Under the pieces are notes generated by a model. The model was given only the letters and a program-made list of their open reading frames with translations. It ran no database searches and had not been told where the DNA came from. Made by a program: the position numbers and the translations under genes. This document shows, piece after piece, positions 1-9,821 of a stretch of DNA of 44,548 bases. Positions within the stretch are counted from its first letter, which is position 1. Every line of letters begins with the position of its first letter. The DNA comes from UPXZ01 sp964541615 (lineage in GTDB: Bacteria; Bacteroidota; Bacteroidia; Bacteroidales; Paludibacteraceae): contig CAZIRA010000007.1 of assembly GCA_964541615.1 (NCBI GenBank), forward strand, positions 1-44,548, in the 5' to 3' direction.

Positions 1-3000
1 TCTTTCAAAGGAAAAGAGGACGACATCATCCAGCTGATAGAAGCAGGAAATGTGAGCATGCCATTGAGTGGTTCGCTGATTACAGGTAGTACGGCGCTTT
101 TTGGGATAAAAACGGATCTTCAATTTGGCAAATTGAGAGTTTCAGCTTTGGCTTCGCAACAGGAATCGCAATCGCAGACGGTGAGCTCCAAGGGTGGTGC
201 GCAGACCACGCCCTTCGAAGTGAAAATTGACCAATACGACGAAAACCGACATTTCTTCCTCGGCCATCAGTTCAGAGAAAATTACGAAACTTCAGTCAGC
301 AACCTGCCTTTTATTTCTTCGGGAATTATTATTAACCGTGTGGAGGTTTGGATTACAAATAAACGCGGCAACTTCAATGAAGCTCGCAACATCATTGCTT
401 TCATGGACTTAGGCGAACCGAAGCGCATCGACAATCCGAATTGGACCAGCACAGGAACTATCCCGTCAAACGACGCTAACTCACTCTACAGCACAATAAA
501 TAGCCTTCCGAATGTTCGTGATGTGCAACAATCCAACGAAATCCTATCGAGCACGTATGGCTCCCTGGGTGTTTTTGGTGGAGAGGATTATGAAAAAATA
601 GAAAATGCCCGCAGGCTTGATCCTGCCGAATACACGCTGAACCAATCACTGGGGTTTATCTCTCTGCGGTCTGCGCTTAACTCAGACGAAATACTGGCCG
701 TTGCATACGAATATTCCTATCAAGGAAAAAACTACCAGGTAGGAGAATTTTCTACCGACAATGTAAAAGCACCCAACGCACTTCTGTTGAAATTGCTGAA
801 AAGCACATCGCAGTCGCCCATGTTAGCCTCCTGGGATTTGATGATGAAAAACGTCTATTCTATCGGCGCAATGCAGATGCAACAGGATGGTTTTCAGATG
901 AATATCATGTATCGGAATGATTCCATCGGGACAGAATTGCAATATATTCAGGAAGGAAACATTGCAAACCAGCTTCTGCTTCGGGTAATGAACTTAGATC
1001 GTTTGGATATCAAAAACGCTGTCAATCCTGACGGTCGATTTGACTATGTGGAAGGCTTCACCGCACTTTCATCCAGCGGACGAATAATTTTCCCCGTCCT
1101 GGAGCCTTTTGGCAGCTATTTGCGATCAAAAATCGGGAATGATGCCATTGCCGATAAATACGTTTACGAAGAATTGTATGATTCTACGCTGATTGTGGCA
1201 CAAGAATTCAGCGAAAAAAATAAATTTTCACTCGTAGGCAGATACAAAGGCTCTGCCACAGGAAATGAAATCCGTCTGAATGCGATGAATATACCACGGG
1301 GATCTGTTGTGGTTACAGCCGGTGGACGAACGTTGATCGAAAACGTAGACTATACCGTTGATTACATGATGGGTACGGTCAATATTTTGAACAAATCGAT
1401 TTTAGAATCAAATACAAATGTTGACGTAAAACTCGAAAATCAGTCCATGTTCAGCATGCAACGGAAGACACTTATCGGAACACATTTAGAATATCAATTC
1501 AGCAAAAATTTCAGTTTGGGTGGTACTATGATGCACCTTTCGGAAATGCCGATGACGAAAAAAGTGAACACAGGAAGCGAGCCGATTAAAAATACGATCT
1601 GGGGACTAAATACTTCCTGGCGTGCTGAATCTCAGTGGCTGACGAATGTGCTGGACAAGATTCCTTTTGTAAATGCTACACAGCCGTCATCTATCTCTCT
1701 GAATGCCGAGTATGCCCAACTTATGCCCGGGCATCACAAAGCCATCAGCGAATCCGGTGCCGGTCTGGCTTATCTGGATGATTTTGAATCGACAAAAACC
1801 AATATCGACATTCATTATCCCTACTACTGGTACCTGGCAAGCACTCCTTATAATCCAGCCGGATTATTTCCCGAAGCATCGCTAAGCAACGACATTGGCT
1901 ATGGAAAAAATCGTGCTTTGCTGTCGTGGTTTGCTGTTGACCAGTCGCTCAACACCGATAAGCGAAGTACACCATCCAACCTGCGGGGAAATGTGGAAGC
2001 GCGGTCAAATCACTACACACGCCGTGTAAATGAGAGAGAAATTTTCCCAAACAGAGATATCAATCCGATGGGATATTCTACCCTTACACTGCTTAATCTC
2101 TCCTATTATCCATCGGAACGCGGACCGTACAACCTTGATGTGGAAGGTATGAATCCTGACGGTACATTGGCAAATCCGGCCAAAAGGTGGGGTGGAATCA
2201 TGCGGAAAATTGATTATTCCGACTTTGAAACTTCCAACATCGAATACATCGAATTTTGGATGCTCGATCCGTTTGTTTATCCTGAAAAAAACGAAAAAGG
2301 TGGTGATTTATATTTTAATTTGGGTGATATCAGCGAAGATATTTTGAAGGATGGTAAAAAAGCTTTCGAGCACGGACTGCCTATCGATCCTGCCAATCAA
2401 AACTTTGAAACTACGGTATGGGGACGCATTCCTACCACTCAATCTACCGTGGTGGCATTCGATAATACAGCCGGTGCACGCGCTAAACAGGATGTGGGAC
2501 TAAACGGCCTTTCCACGGCTGATGAATTCAGTTTCCCAACCTACACAGATTATTTGGATAAGCTGAAAGCAAAACTAAACCCGGCTACTCTTGCACAGAT
2601 GGAAAATGATCCGCAATCACCGCTGAATGACCCTGCCGGAGACACATATCACTATTATCTGGGATCTGATTACGATGCCAGGCAGTTAGAAATTTTGGAA
2701 AGATACAAATATTTCAACGGAACAGAAGGTAACTCACCAGATGCCGGTGACACAGGAACTGAATACAGCACAAATGCTACTTCTCTTCCTGATATTGAAG
2801 ACATTAACGACGACAAAACGCTAAATGAGTACGAAAAATATTTTGAGTATAAAGTAGAGCTTCGTCCCGAAAAAATGATAGTAGGTACAAACTACATTAC
2901 CGATGTGGTAGAGGCTGATGTAAACCTGGAAAATGGCACTTCCGATCAGGTAAAATGGTATCAGTTCAAGATTCCAATCCGCGAATATACCAATAACGTC

Positions 3001-6000
3001 GGCAGTATCCGAAATTTCAAATCTATCCGATTCATACGGATGTATCTGACCGGATTTGAAGAAGAGGCCCACCTCCGTTTTGCTACGCTTGACCTTGTAC
3101 GGGGCGAATGGCGGACCTACAACAAACAAATTGAAACCGGATTAGGAGCAACAAACTCAAAGTTAGATGTATTGGCTGTCAATATTGAGGAAAATGGCAG
3201 GAAAAAACCGGTAAATTACGTTCTTCCTCCGGGAATTACCCGAGAAACAGATCCCAGCCAGCCACAACTTCTCCAGCAAAACGAACAGGCTATGGTGATG
3301 CGTGTTTCCAATCTTTCACCAAAAGAGAGTCGTGCCGTTTACAAGAAAACCATGTTTGACATGCGTCAATACAAACGCCTACAGATGTTTGTACATGCTG
3401 AAGCAATGCTTGATCCGGCAGCGTCTGCACAACAGCTTCGTGATCACGAACTGACCGCATTTGTCCGCTTAGGTTCGGATATGGTTTACAATTATTACGA
3501 ATACGAAATTCCATTGATTCTGACTCCGGAAGGAACTTATTCAAACAACAATCTGGCTGACAGACAGCAAGTCTGGCATCCGGAGAATATGTTTGATTTT
3601 CCATTTACCGTGCTTACCGATGCAAAATTGGAACGAAACAAGGAGCGTCAAAAGACTAATCTTTCCAATTCCACGCCGTTTGTAAAATATGATCCGGCAA
3701 AGCCGAAAAACATCGTTACGGTTGTGGGAAATCCATCCATTTCCGATGTTGAAAACATCATGATCGGAATTCGGAATAAATCAGGCGAAGTGAAATCGGG
3801 TGAAATCTGGGTGAACGAGATGCGCATGTCTGAATTTGATGAAGACGGCGGTTGGGCTGCACTGGCAAACATGGCAGTAAACCTCTCTGACCTCGGTTCG
3901 GTGAATGTGGCCGGGAGAATCGAAACGGCTGGATTTGGAGGCATTGAGAGTAATGTGACAAACAGAAACATGTCAGATTTCCATCAGCTGAATCTCTCTG
4001 CTGCACTGGATTTGGGAAGATTCCTGCCTGAGCAGGCCAAACTGCAGATTCCAGCGTTTTTCACCTATACGAACGAGACAAATTCGCCGAAATATAATCC
4101 GCTCGACGAAGATATTCTGCTGAAAGATGCGCTCAATAATCTTGAATCAATGGTAGAAAAAGATTCATTGAAATCAATGACTCAATCGGTTATTGAGACA
4201 AGAAGCTTCAATATTACCAATGCAAAAATCAATATCCGAAGTAAAAAGCCGATGTTTTATGACCCTGCAAACGTGACTTTTACCTATTCAGTCAATGAAA
4301 GCAATGAGCATACGCCTGAAATTGCTCAAAATCTCATAAAACAACAACGAGTGGCCGTGAATTATTCATACAGCTTCGGGTTGGAACCCTGGGAACCGTT
4401 CAAAAAATCCAAAACGCTGCAAAAACCACATTACAAGCTGATAAAAGATTTCAACGTTTATTATCTGCCCACTTCCATCAATTACAGTTCGAGCCTCAAC
4501 CGCGCTTATACTCAGGTACAATTGCGGGATTTAACCAGTTTTACATCTATTTCACCGATGGATAATTTCTCTTTCAGCAAAGATTTTATGTGGAACCGTC
4601 AGTTTGATTTCAAATACAAGCTTACCCGAAGTCTTGATTTTGGTTTTCAGACAGCCATGAATGCTAATATTGAGGAAAGTTATTACACACCTGAAATTGG
4701 TAAAGAGCATTACGAAGCGTGGCGCGACACGGTGTGGAACAGCATCAGGCAGATGGGAACTCCCTACACTTACCAGCAATTATTTAATGTTTCCTGGAAA
4801 ATCCCAATCGATAAATTCCCATTCCTGGACTGGATTACAGCGTCGACGCAGTACAATTCCACCTATAACTGGAACCGAAGCGCTCCGATGGAAAGCGGAA
4901 TGAATCTCGGAAACCTGGCATCTTCTATGGGACGACTCACGTTTAATTCCGATTATAATTTTGAGACTTTATACAAAAAATCAAAATACCTGCGCGGTGT
5001 AATTGACCGTGGACAGCGAAACGCAAGGCAGCAACCGTTCACTCCCCGCACATTCAATCAGACAGTTAACCTGAAAGCCGGCGACACACTGAATATCAAT
5101 CACGGATTGAACAGTGAGAAATTCACATTAAATGCAAAAGACGAGGCAGGACGCCCTATCCGCGTTCGTTTCAAAGTGAAAAGTCCGACTTCTGTTCAAC
5201 TTTCACCTGCTTTTGATGTCGAAAATGCACAGATTACCATTATTACCAAAAATCCGAATGAGCGTTCGTTTTCCGAACAATTCTCTGATTTTGCCCTCCG
5301 TCTGCCGATGGCTGTGCGCAAACTTTCAATAAATTATACGCAAACAAGCAGTTTGACGATTGCGGGATTCATGCCTGAGCCGGGATTCCTCGGACAAAGC
5401 ATGGTCAATGGAATAAATGCTCCCGGATGGGGATTTGTATTTGGTTTCCACGATGATAACACGCTCCGGCGAGCTTCTCAGAATGATTGGCTCTATATGG
5501 GACAGGATGTAATTAATCCGGCCAACGAAGCGATGACTTCCGATCTCGACATCCGTGCTACTGTGGAACCATTGGCAGGTCTGAAAATAGATTTGACTGC
5601 ACGCCGACAAACACAGTCGAACTCGGTCATCCACTTTATGTATCCGGGAATGCCATCCACTTTCAACGGTAATTTCAATATAACTTCCGTTGCCCTGAAA
5701 ACAGCATTTGAAAAAATCGGTTCGGCTGATAACAATTACTATTCGGCTGCATTCCAGCAGTTTTTGGACAATAGATCGGTAGTTTTGGCACGTTTGGAAA
5801 ACAGATATTCTGGCACCCGCTACCCGACTACCGGATTTTTTGAGGACGATCCAACTTATCGCGGCAATGAATTCAACAAACAGAACGGCACCTTCAACCT
5901 CAATTCGCCGGATGTGCTGATTCCTGCATTTATGGCGGCTTACACGGGTAGAGACGTGAATCGTGTGAATACAAGCCCATTCCTTTCCATTTTAGAAATT

Positions 6001-6720
6001 CTGCCAAACTGGACAGTGAACTACAACGGACTTTCGAATGTGGAATGGGTAAAAGATAAATTCCGATCCATTGCCATTACGCACGGATATTCAAACCGCT
6101 ACACCATTGGAAATTACAGCTCCTTCTCCACATGGGTCGGAGTAGATGGCGAAAACAGTGCACTCGGCTATATACGTGATGTTCAAACAAATACACCTAT
6201 CCCTTCCATGGCATACGATATTTCTACGGTGTCGCTGAATGAAAGTTTCAGTCCACTGATCGGTGTGAATGTAGCCATGAAAAACAGTATGACCACCAAA
6301 GCCGAGTACCGCAAACAGCGTAATCTTTCATTGAATCTGAACAGTACGCAACTGATTGAAGCCCTTTCTGATGAGTTTGTGGTAGGTGTAGGATACGTGG
6401 TAAATGACTTTGATGTAGTACTGAAACTCAAATCGGCAAAACGACAAACCATAAAAAACGACTTAAAATTAAATCTGGATTTTTCATATAAAGATATTAA
6501 ATCCCTGCTCCGAAAAATCAACGAAACCGAAAATATTACACAGGCATCGAGCGGTAATAAAGTTGTGACATTGAGATTTACGGCAGATTATGTGTTTAGT
6601 TCCAAAGTTAACCTGCAGCTTTTCTTCGATCGGCAAATGACTGCTCCGCTGGTTTCATCCTCCTACCCGGTTTCATCCACCAATCTGGGTGTGAGCTTCA
6701 AATTCCTGCTGACGAGGTAA
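1..6720 (+). CDS. sprA: Cell surface protein SprA/Sov, type IX secretion outer-membrane translocon (5' truncated)
   Basis: SprA (Sov in Porphyromonas) is the giant outer-membrane beta-barrel through which type IX secretion clients cross the outer membrane; in gliding species it is also needed for motility. The reading frame is open from base 1 and runs 2239 codons to a TAA, so the true start lies before the window. The Met at base 52 is internal: it belongs to the SprA-typical stretch EAGNVSMPLSGSLITGS, followed by LFGIKTDLQFGKLRVSALASQQ-like sequence. The family is usually about 2300-2500 residues, so perhaps 100-250 residues are missing. The body is rich in alternating aromatic/polar beta-strands. 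The C-terminus (GVSFKFLL-T-R) looks like a final barrel strand. No other T9SS genes are present. Confidence is high from length and motifs together. Confidence 0.95.
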   Translation, partial: SFKGKEDDIIQLIEAGNVSMPLSGSLITGSTALFGIKTDLQFGKLRVSALASQQESQSQTVSSKGGAQTTPFEVKIDQYDENRHFFLGHQFRENYETSVSNLPFISSGIIINRVEVWITNKRGNFNEARNIIAFMDLGEPKRIDNPNWTSTGTIPSNDANSLYSTINSLPNVRDVQQSNEILSSTYGSLGVFGGEDYEKIENARRLDPAEYTLNQSLGFISLRSALNSDEILAVAYEYSYQGKNYQVGEFSTDNVKAPNALLLKLLKSTSQSPMLASWDLMMKNVYSIGAMQMQQDGFQMNIMYRNDSIGTELQYIQEGNIANQLLLRVMNLDRLDIKNAVNPDGRFDYVEGFTALSSSGRIIFPVLEPFGSYLRSKIGNDAIADKYVYEELYDSTLIVAQEFSEKNKFSLVGRYKGSATGNEIRLNAMNIPRGSVVVTAGGRTLIENVDYTVDYMMGTVNILNKSILESNTNVDVKLENQSMFSMQRKTLIGTHLEYQFSKNFSLGGTMMHLSEMPMTKKVNTGSEPIKNTIWGLNTSWRAESQWLTNVLDKIPFVNATQPSSISLNAEYAQLMPGHHKAISESGAGLAYLDDFESTKTNIDIHYPYYWYLASTPYNPAGLFPEASLSNDIGYGKNRALLSWFAVDQSLNTDKRSTPSNLRGNVEARSNHYTRRVNEREIFPNRDINPMGYSTLTLLNLSYYPSERGPYNLDVEGMNPDGTLANPAKRWGGIMRKIDYSDFETSNIEYIEFWMLDPFVYPEKNEKGGDLYFNLGDISEDILKDGKKAFEHGLPIDPANQNFETTVWGRIPTTQSTVVAFDNTAGARAKQDVGLNGLSTADEFSFPTYTDYLDKLKAKLNPATLAQMENDPQSPLNDPAGDTYHYYLGSDYDARQLEILERYKYFNGTEGNSPDAGDTGTEYSTNATSLPDIEDINDDKTLNEYEKYFEYKVELRPEKMIVGTNYITDVVEADVNLENGTSDQVKWYQFKIPIREYTNNVGSIRNFKSIRFIRMYLTGFEEEAHLRFATLDLVRGEWRTYNKQIETGLGATNSKLDVLAVNIEENGRKKPVNYVLPPGITRETDPSQPQLLQQNEQAMVMRVSNLSPKESRAVYKKTMFDMRQYKRLQMFVHAEAMLDPAASAQQLRDHELTAFVRLGSDMVYNYYEYEIPLILTPEGTYSNNNLADRQQVWHPENMFDFPFTVLTDAKLERNKERQKTNLSNSTPFVKYDPAKPKNIVTVVGNPSISDVENIMIGIRNKSGEVKSGEIWVNEMRMSEFDEDGGWAALANMAVNLSDLGSVNVAGRIETAGFGGIESNVTNRNMSDFHQLNLSAALDLGRFLPEQAKLQIPAFFTYTNETNSPKYNPLDEDILLKDALNNLESMVEKDSLKSMTQSVIETRSFNITNAKINIRSKKPMFYDPANVTFTYSVNESNEHTPEIAQNLIKQQRVAVNYSYSFGLEPWEPFKKSKTLQKPHYKLIKDFNVYYLPTSINYSSSLNRAYTQVQLRDLTSFTSISPMDNFSFSKDFMWNRQFDFKYKLTRSLDFGFQTAMNANIEESYYTPEIGKEHYEAWRDTVWNSIRQMGTPYTYQQLFNVSWKIPIDKFPFLDWITASTQYNSTYNWNRSAPMESGMNLGNLASSMGRLTFNSDYNFETLYKKSKYLRGVIDRGQRNARQQPFTPRTFNQTVNLKAGDTLNINHGLNSEKFTLNAKDEAGRPIRVRFKVKSPTSVQLSPAFDVENAQITIITKNPNERSFSEQFSDFALRLPMAVRKLSINYTQTSSLTIAGFMPEPGFLGQSMVNGINAPGWGFVFGFHDDNTLRRASQNDWLYMGQDVINPANEAMTSDLDIRATVEPLAGLKIDLTARRQTQSNSVIHFMYPGMPSTFNGNFNITSVALKTAFEKIGSADNNYYSAAFQQFLDNRSVVLARLENRYSGTRYPTTGFFEDDPTYRGNEFNKQNGTFNLNSPDVLIPAFMAAYTGRDVNRVNTSPFLSILEILPNWTVNYNGLSNVEWVKDKFRSIAITHGYSNRYTIGNYSSFSTWVGVDGENSALGYIRDVQTNTPIPSMAYDISTVSLNESFSPLIGVNVAMKNSMTTKAEYRKQRNLSLNLNSTQLIEALSDEFVVGVGYVVNDFDVVLKLKSAKRQTIKNDLKLNLDFSYKDIKSLLRKINETENITQASSGNKVVTLRFTADYVFSSKVNLQLFFDRQMTAPLVSSSYPVSSTNLGVSFKFLLTR

Positions 6721-6852
6721 AGACTTCATTTTTTCCCACAGCTTTCAGGAAAAAAATTCCAATGGTTTTAATAAAACATTTCTTAAATTAAAAAAACCAT
6801 TTACAAATCTTAAACTCAACGTCTTATTTACAAAAGACACGATAAAATATTG

Positions 6853-6860
6853 TATTTTTG
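6853..6860 (+). promoter_or_regulatory. Candidate Bacteroidetes -7 element for the dsbD-like gene
   Basis: TATTTTTG matches the Bacteroidetes -7 consensus TAnnTTTG and is followed by C. A weak -33 candidate (TTTA) lies 22 bp upstream. Transcription would start near 6868, giving a leader of about 80 bases before the preferred start codon at 6949. Confidence 0.45.
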
Positions 6861-6948
6861 CATAAAATTAATATATTCCCCAATTAACATATGAACATTT
6901 TTACATATATCAATGTTTATAGTTTTAATAAAAAAAATATTTCATAAA

Positions 6949-8958
6949 ATGAAGTCAAAAATAACCCTTTTACTCACGCTCATCCTCTTTTCGCTGCAAA
7001 GTTTCGCACAAATGTATGACCCGGTGTCATGGACAATCGAACAAAAATCTACAAGCAGCACTACCGCCGACATTATCATTAAAGCCAAATTGGAAAAAGG
7101 ATGGCACCTCTACGGACTGAATATTCCGCCTGATGGTCCTGTTCCAACAAAAATTGTAATAGAGCAGCTGGACAATGCAAAAAAAGAAGGCAGTATCCAG
7201 GCAAAATCAAAATTAGTGGAAGTTCACGACCCGAATTTTGACATGAAATTGAACTGGTATTCTGACGAAGCCGTGTTTGTTCAGAAGATATCATTTACTG
7301 ATCCGGCGGCTGTTTATGCCAAAGTTTCTGTCAGCTTTATGGTTTGCGACGACAAAAGTTGTCTCCCGCCTTCGGAAGAAATTCTGACTGTAGGAAAGCA
7401 GGGCGTAAAACCTGTAAACGCAACACCAACTACTGAGTCAGAAGTAAAACCGGGAGAAGATCTTCTTGCAACAACTCAACCAGATACAGTCCAACAACCT
7501 GATACTACGGCAACAGCCTTAATTTCAACAACACCGGTGAACGTTGAAAAGCTGTGGACGCCGGTTATTGATGAATTAAGAAACTTTGGAACAGACAAAG
7601 ATGCGTCGAGCCGCACGTTGCTTTGGGTGTTCATCATGGGCTTTTTAGGAGGTCTCATTGCGCTTTTCACACCATGTGTTTGGCCTATTATTCCAATGAC
7701 GGTGAGCTTTTTCCTCAAACGAAACAAAGACACGAAAAAAGGAAGAAGAGATGCTATATTCTATGGTCTGGCCATCATTGTAATTTATGTCTCGCTGGGT
7801 CTTCTTATCACCGCTATTTTCGGCGCGAGTGCACTTAACAGTCTGGCAACCAACGCTGTGTTTAACCTGTTGTTTTTTGCATTACTTGTTGTATTTGCTA
7901 TCTCATTCTTTGGAGTATTTGAAATTACGCTGCCATCTTCCTGGGCAAATAAAATGGATGCAAAAGCCGATTCGACCAGCGGAATTGTGAGCATTTTATT
8001 CATGGCATTTACGTTGGTGCTGGTATCATTTTCATGTACAGGCCCTATTATCGGAACACTTCTGGTGGAAGTTTCCACTTCCGGATCGTATCTCGGACCT
8101 GCCATAGGAATGCTTGGATTCGCATTGGCCTTGGCTCTGCCATTCAGCTTCTTCGCCTTCTTCCCATCATTGCTTCAAAGCATGCCGAAATCCGGTGGTT
8201 GGATGAACAAAGTGAAAGTAGTATTGGCGTTTTTAGAACTGGCACTGGCACTGAAATTCTTCTCAGTTGCAGACTTGGCATACGGCTGGGGATTGCTTGA
8301 CAGAGAAACATTCCTCGCACTTTGGATCGTAATTTTCGCTCTGCTGGGTTTCTATTTATTGGGAAAAATCAAATTTGCCCACGATTCGGAAAGCAAAACC
8401 ACATCAGTTCCAGGATTGTTTATGGGATTAATTTCGCTTGCATTTGCCGTGTATATGGTTCCCGGACTGTGGGGAGCACCGTTGAAATCGATCAGTGCAT
8501 TTGCTCCGCCACTTTACACACAGGATTTCAATCTGTATGAAAATGAGGTACATCCTAAATTCAAAGACTACGAACAAGGCATGCAGTACGCAGCACAGCA
8601 AGGCAAGCCTGTGATCATTGACTTTACAGGATTCGGCTGTGTAAACTGCCGTAAGATGGAAGCTTCCGTGTGGACCGACCCACGCGTAGCTGACAGGTTG
8701 AACAATGAATTTGTGTTGATATCACTGTATGTGGATGACAAGCAAGCACTTGCACAACCATACGAAGTGGAAGAAAACGGTAAAATTCGTCGTATTAAAA
8801 CCATCGGTGACAAATGGAGCTACCTGCAACGTTATAAATTCGGTGCAAATGCTCAGCCATTCTACGTTATGTTGGATGCAGAAGGAAAACCATTGACGAA
8901 ATATCTGGAATTTCAGGAAAATCCTGCCGACTTCCTGAAATGGCTGGATAAGAAATAA
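6949..8958 (+). CDS. dsbD: DsbD-family thiol:disulfide interchange protein
   Basis: DsbD passes reducing electrons from cytoplasmic thioredoxin across the inner membrane to periplasmic thiol proteins, such as those for cytochrome c maturation. I prefer the start MKSKITLLLT, which gives a normal signal peptide ending near SFAQ, over an upstream in-frame Met at 6913 that adds twelve unhelpful residues. Domains in order: a periplasmic N-terminal domain with the cysteine pair in CDDKSCLPP; a Thr/Pro/Val-rich linker; a hydrophobic domain of about eight membrane helices with cysteines in FTPCVWPIIPM and FSCTGPIIGT; and a C-terminal thioredoxin-like domain with the active site GFGCVNCRKM. All three cysteine pairs needed for the relay are present, so it should be active. 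It stands alone between sprA and the grpE promoter. Confidence 0.92.
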   Translation: MKSKITLLLTLILFSLQSFAQMYDPVSWTIEQKSTSSTTADIIIKAKLEKGWHLYGLNIPPDGPVPTKIVIEQLDNAKKEGSIQAKSKLVEVHDPNFDMKLNWYSDEAVFVQKISFTDPAAVYAKVSVSFMVCDDKSCLPPSEEILTVGKQGVKPVNATPTTESEVKPGEDLLATTQPDTVQQPDTTATALISTTPVNVEKLWTPVIDELRNFGTDKDASSRTLLWVFIMGFLGGLIALFTPCVWPIIPMTVSFFLKRNKDTKKGRRDAIFYGLAIIVIYVSLGLLITAIFGASALNSLATNAVFNLLFFALLVVFAISFFGVFEITLPSSWANKMDAKADSTSGIVSILFMAFTLVLVSFSCTGPIIGTLLVEVSTSGSYLGPAIGMLGFALALALPFSFFAFFPSLLQSMPKSGGWMNKVKVVLAFLELALALKFFSVADLAYGWGLLDRETFLALWIVIFALLGFYLLGKIKFAHDSESKTTSVPGLFMGLISLAFAVYMVPGLWGAPLKSISAFAPPLYTQDFNLYENEVHPKFKDYEQGMQYAAQQGKPVIIDFTGFGCVNCRKMEASVWTDPRVADRLNNEFVLISLYVDDKQALAQPYEVEENGKIRRIKTIGDKWSYLQRYKFGANAQPFYVMLDAEGKPLTKYLEFQENPADFLKWLDKK

Positions 8959-9017
8959 CAGAACTTTGTTTCTAAAACAAACTTAAACATATTTTTCCTG
9001 CCAAAATGTCCCGATTT

Positions 9018-9059
9018 GTGACAAAAAATCGATCGGAATGCTTTGGCAGATTTATTGTA
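9018..9059 (+). promoter_or_regulatory. Sigma-54-like promoter with upstream GTGACAA box for grpE-dnaJ
   Basis: TGGCAG (9044-9049), five bases, then TTGTA (9055-9059) resembles the sigma-54 consensus TGGCAC-N5-TTGCA, with the GG and G(T) dinucleotides 10 bp apart as required. It has one mismatch in each half. GTGACAAA starts 26 bp upstream of TGGCAG, and TTTGT-G-ACAAA there forms a small inverted repeat. The same box at the same distance precedes htpG. No TAnnTTTG element is seen near grpE, which favours this site. Assignment is by pattern only. Confidence 0.5.
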
Positions 9060-9156
9060 ACTTGGTTCGTGCATTTAAGAATCAGGCATTTTCAACCTAT
9101 TTTCCTGAAACCGGCAATTGAAAGTTTCACGAATAGGTACTTTATGTCATTTTTAC

Positions 9157-9176
9157 AGTCTATCCATATATAGACT
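9157..9176 (+). other. Hairpin in the grpE leader
   Basis: AGTCTAT and ATAGACT form a perfect 7-bp stem with a 6-base loop in the 5' untranslated region, about 30 bases before the grpE start codon. The stem is AT-rich. It could be a thermally labile leader structure, but it does not visibly pair with the translation start. Confidence 0.3.
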
Positions 9177-9207
9177 TTTACATTGAAAAAATATTAAAAA
9201 CAAACAT

Positions 9208-9774
9208 ATGAAAAGTAAACATAAATCAGAAAAAGAGGAGATTCACGAGGAGCTCCCTGTGGATGAGACAACTCAGGAAACCGCACAGGTAGAATCTAAA
9301 AATGATTCAGAAGTAGAAGGAAGCCAGGTTTCAGATGATTTTCAACAAAGATGTGATGAATTGAACGACAAAAACCTTCGTTTAATGGCGGAATTTGACA
9401 ATTACCGCAAACGCACGTTGAAGGAAAAGGCTGATTTGATTAAGCACGCAAGTGAACGGGTTTTCATTGATATTCTACCCTTAATCGATGATTTTGAACG
9501 TGCGCTGCAAGCCATGGATTCGGCGGATGATGTAAACGCAGTAAAAGAAGGTGTTGAACTTATTTACAATAAATTCATCGGATTCCTGAATACAAACGGC
9601 GTGAAACAAATTCCTACTGAAAATGAACCGTTTAATGTGGATTTACATGAAGCGATCACCACTTTCCCGGCTCCTTCGGAAGAAATGAAAGGTAAAATTA
9701 TTGACTGCACCTCAAAAGGATATACGCTTTACGACAAAGTTATTCGCTTTGCAAAAGTGGTGGTAGGAGAATAA
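9208..9774 (+). CDS. grpE: GrpE, nucleotide exchange factor of DnaK
   Basis: GrpE is the homodimeric cytosolic co-chaperone that releases ADP from DnaK and so resets the Hsp70 folding cycle. The 188-residue product is normal in length. It has an acidic, low-complexity N-terminus (residues 1-45), a long helical coiled-coil region containing ELNDKNLRLMAEFDNYRKRT, the family signature around FIDILPLIDDFERAL, and a C-terminal beta domain ending in GYTLYDKVIRFAKVVVGE. dnaJ follows 47 bp downstream on the same strand, so the two are probably co-transcribed from the sigma-54-like promoter about 150 bp upstream. dnaK itself is not in the window. Confidence 0.96.
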   Translation: MKSKHKSEKEEIHEELPVDETTQETAQVESKNDSEVEGSQVSDDFQQRCDELNDKNLRLMAEFDNYRKRTLKEKADLIKHASERVFIDILPLIDDFERALQAMDSADDVNAVKEGVELIYNKFIGFLNTNGVKQIPTENEPFNVDLHEAITTFPAPSEEMKGKIIDCTSKGYTLYDKVIRFAKVVVGE

Positions 9775-9821
9775 GAATTAGTTTACAGTATTGAGTTCAA
9801 AGATTATAGTAAAAATAATTC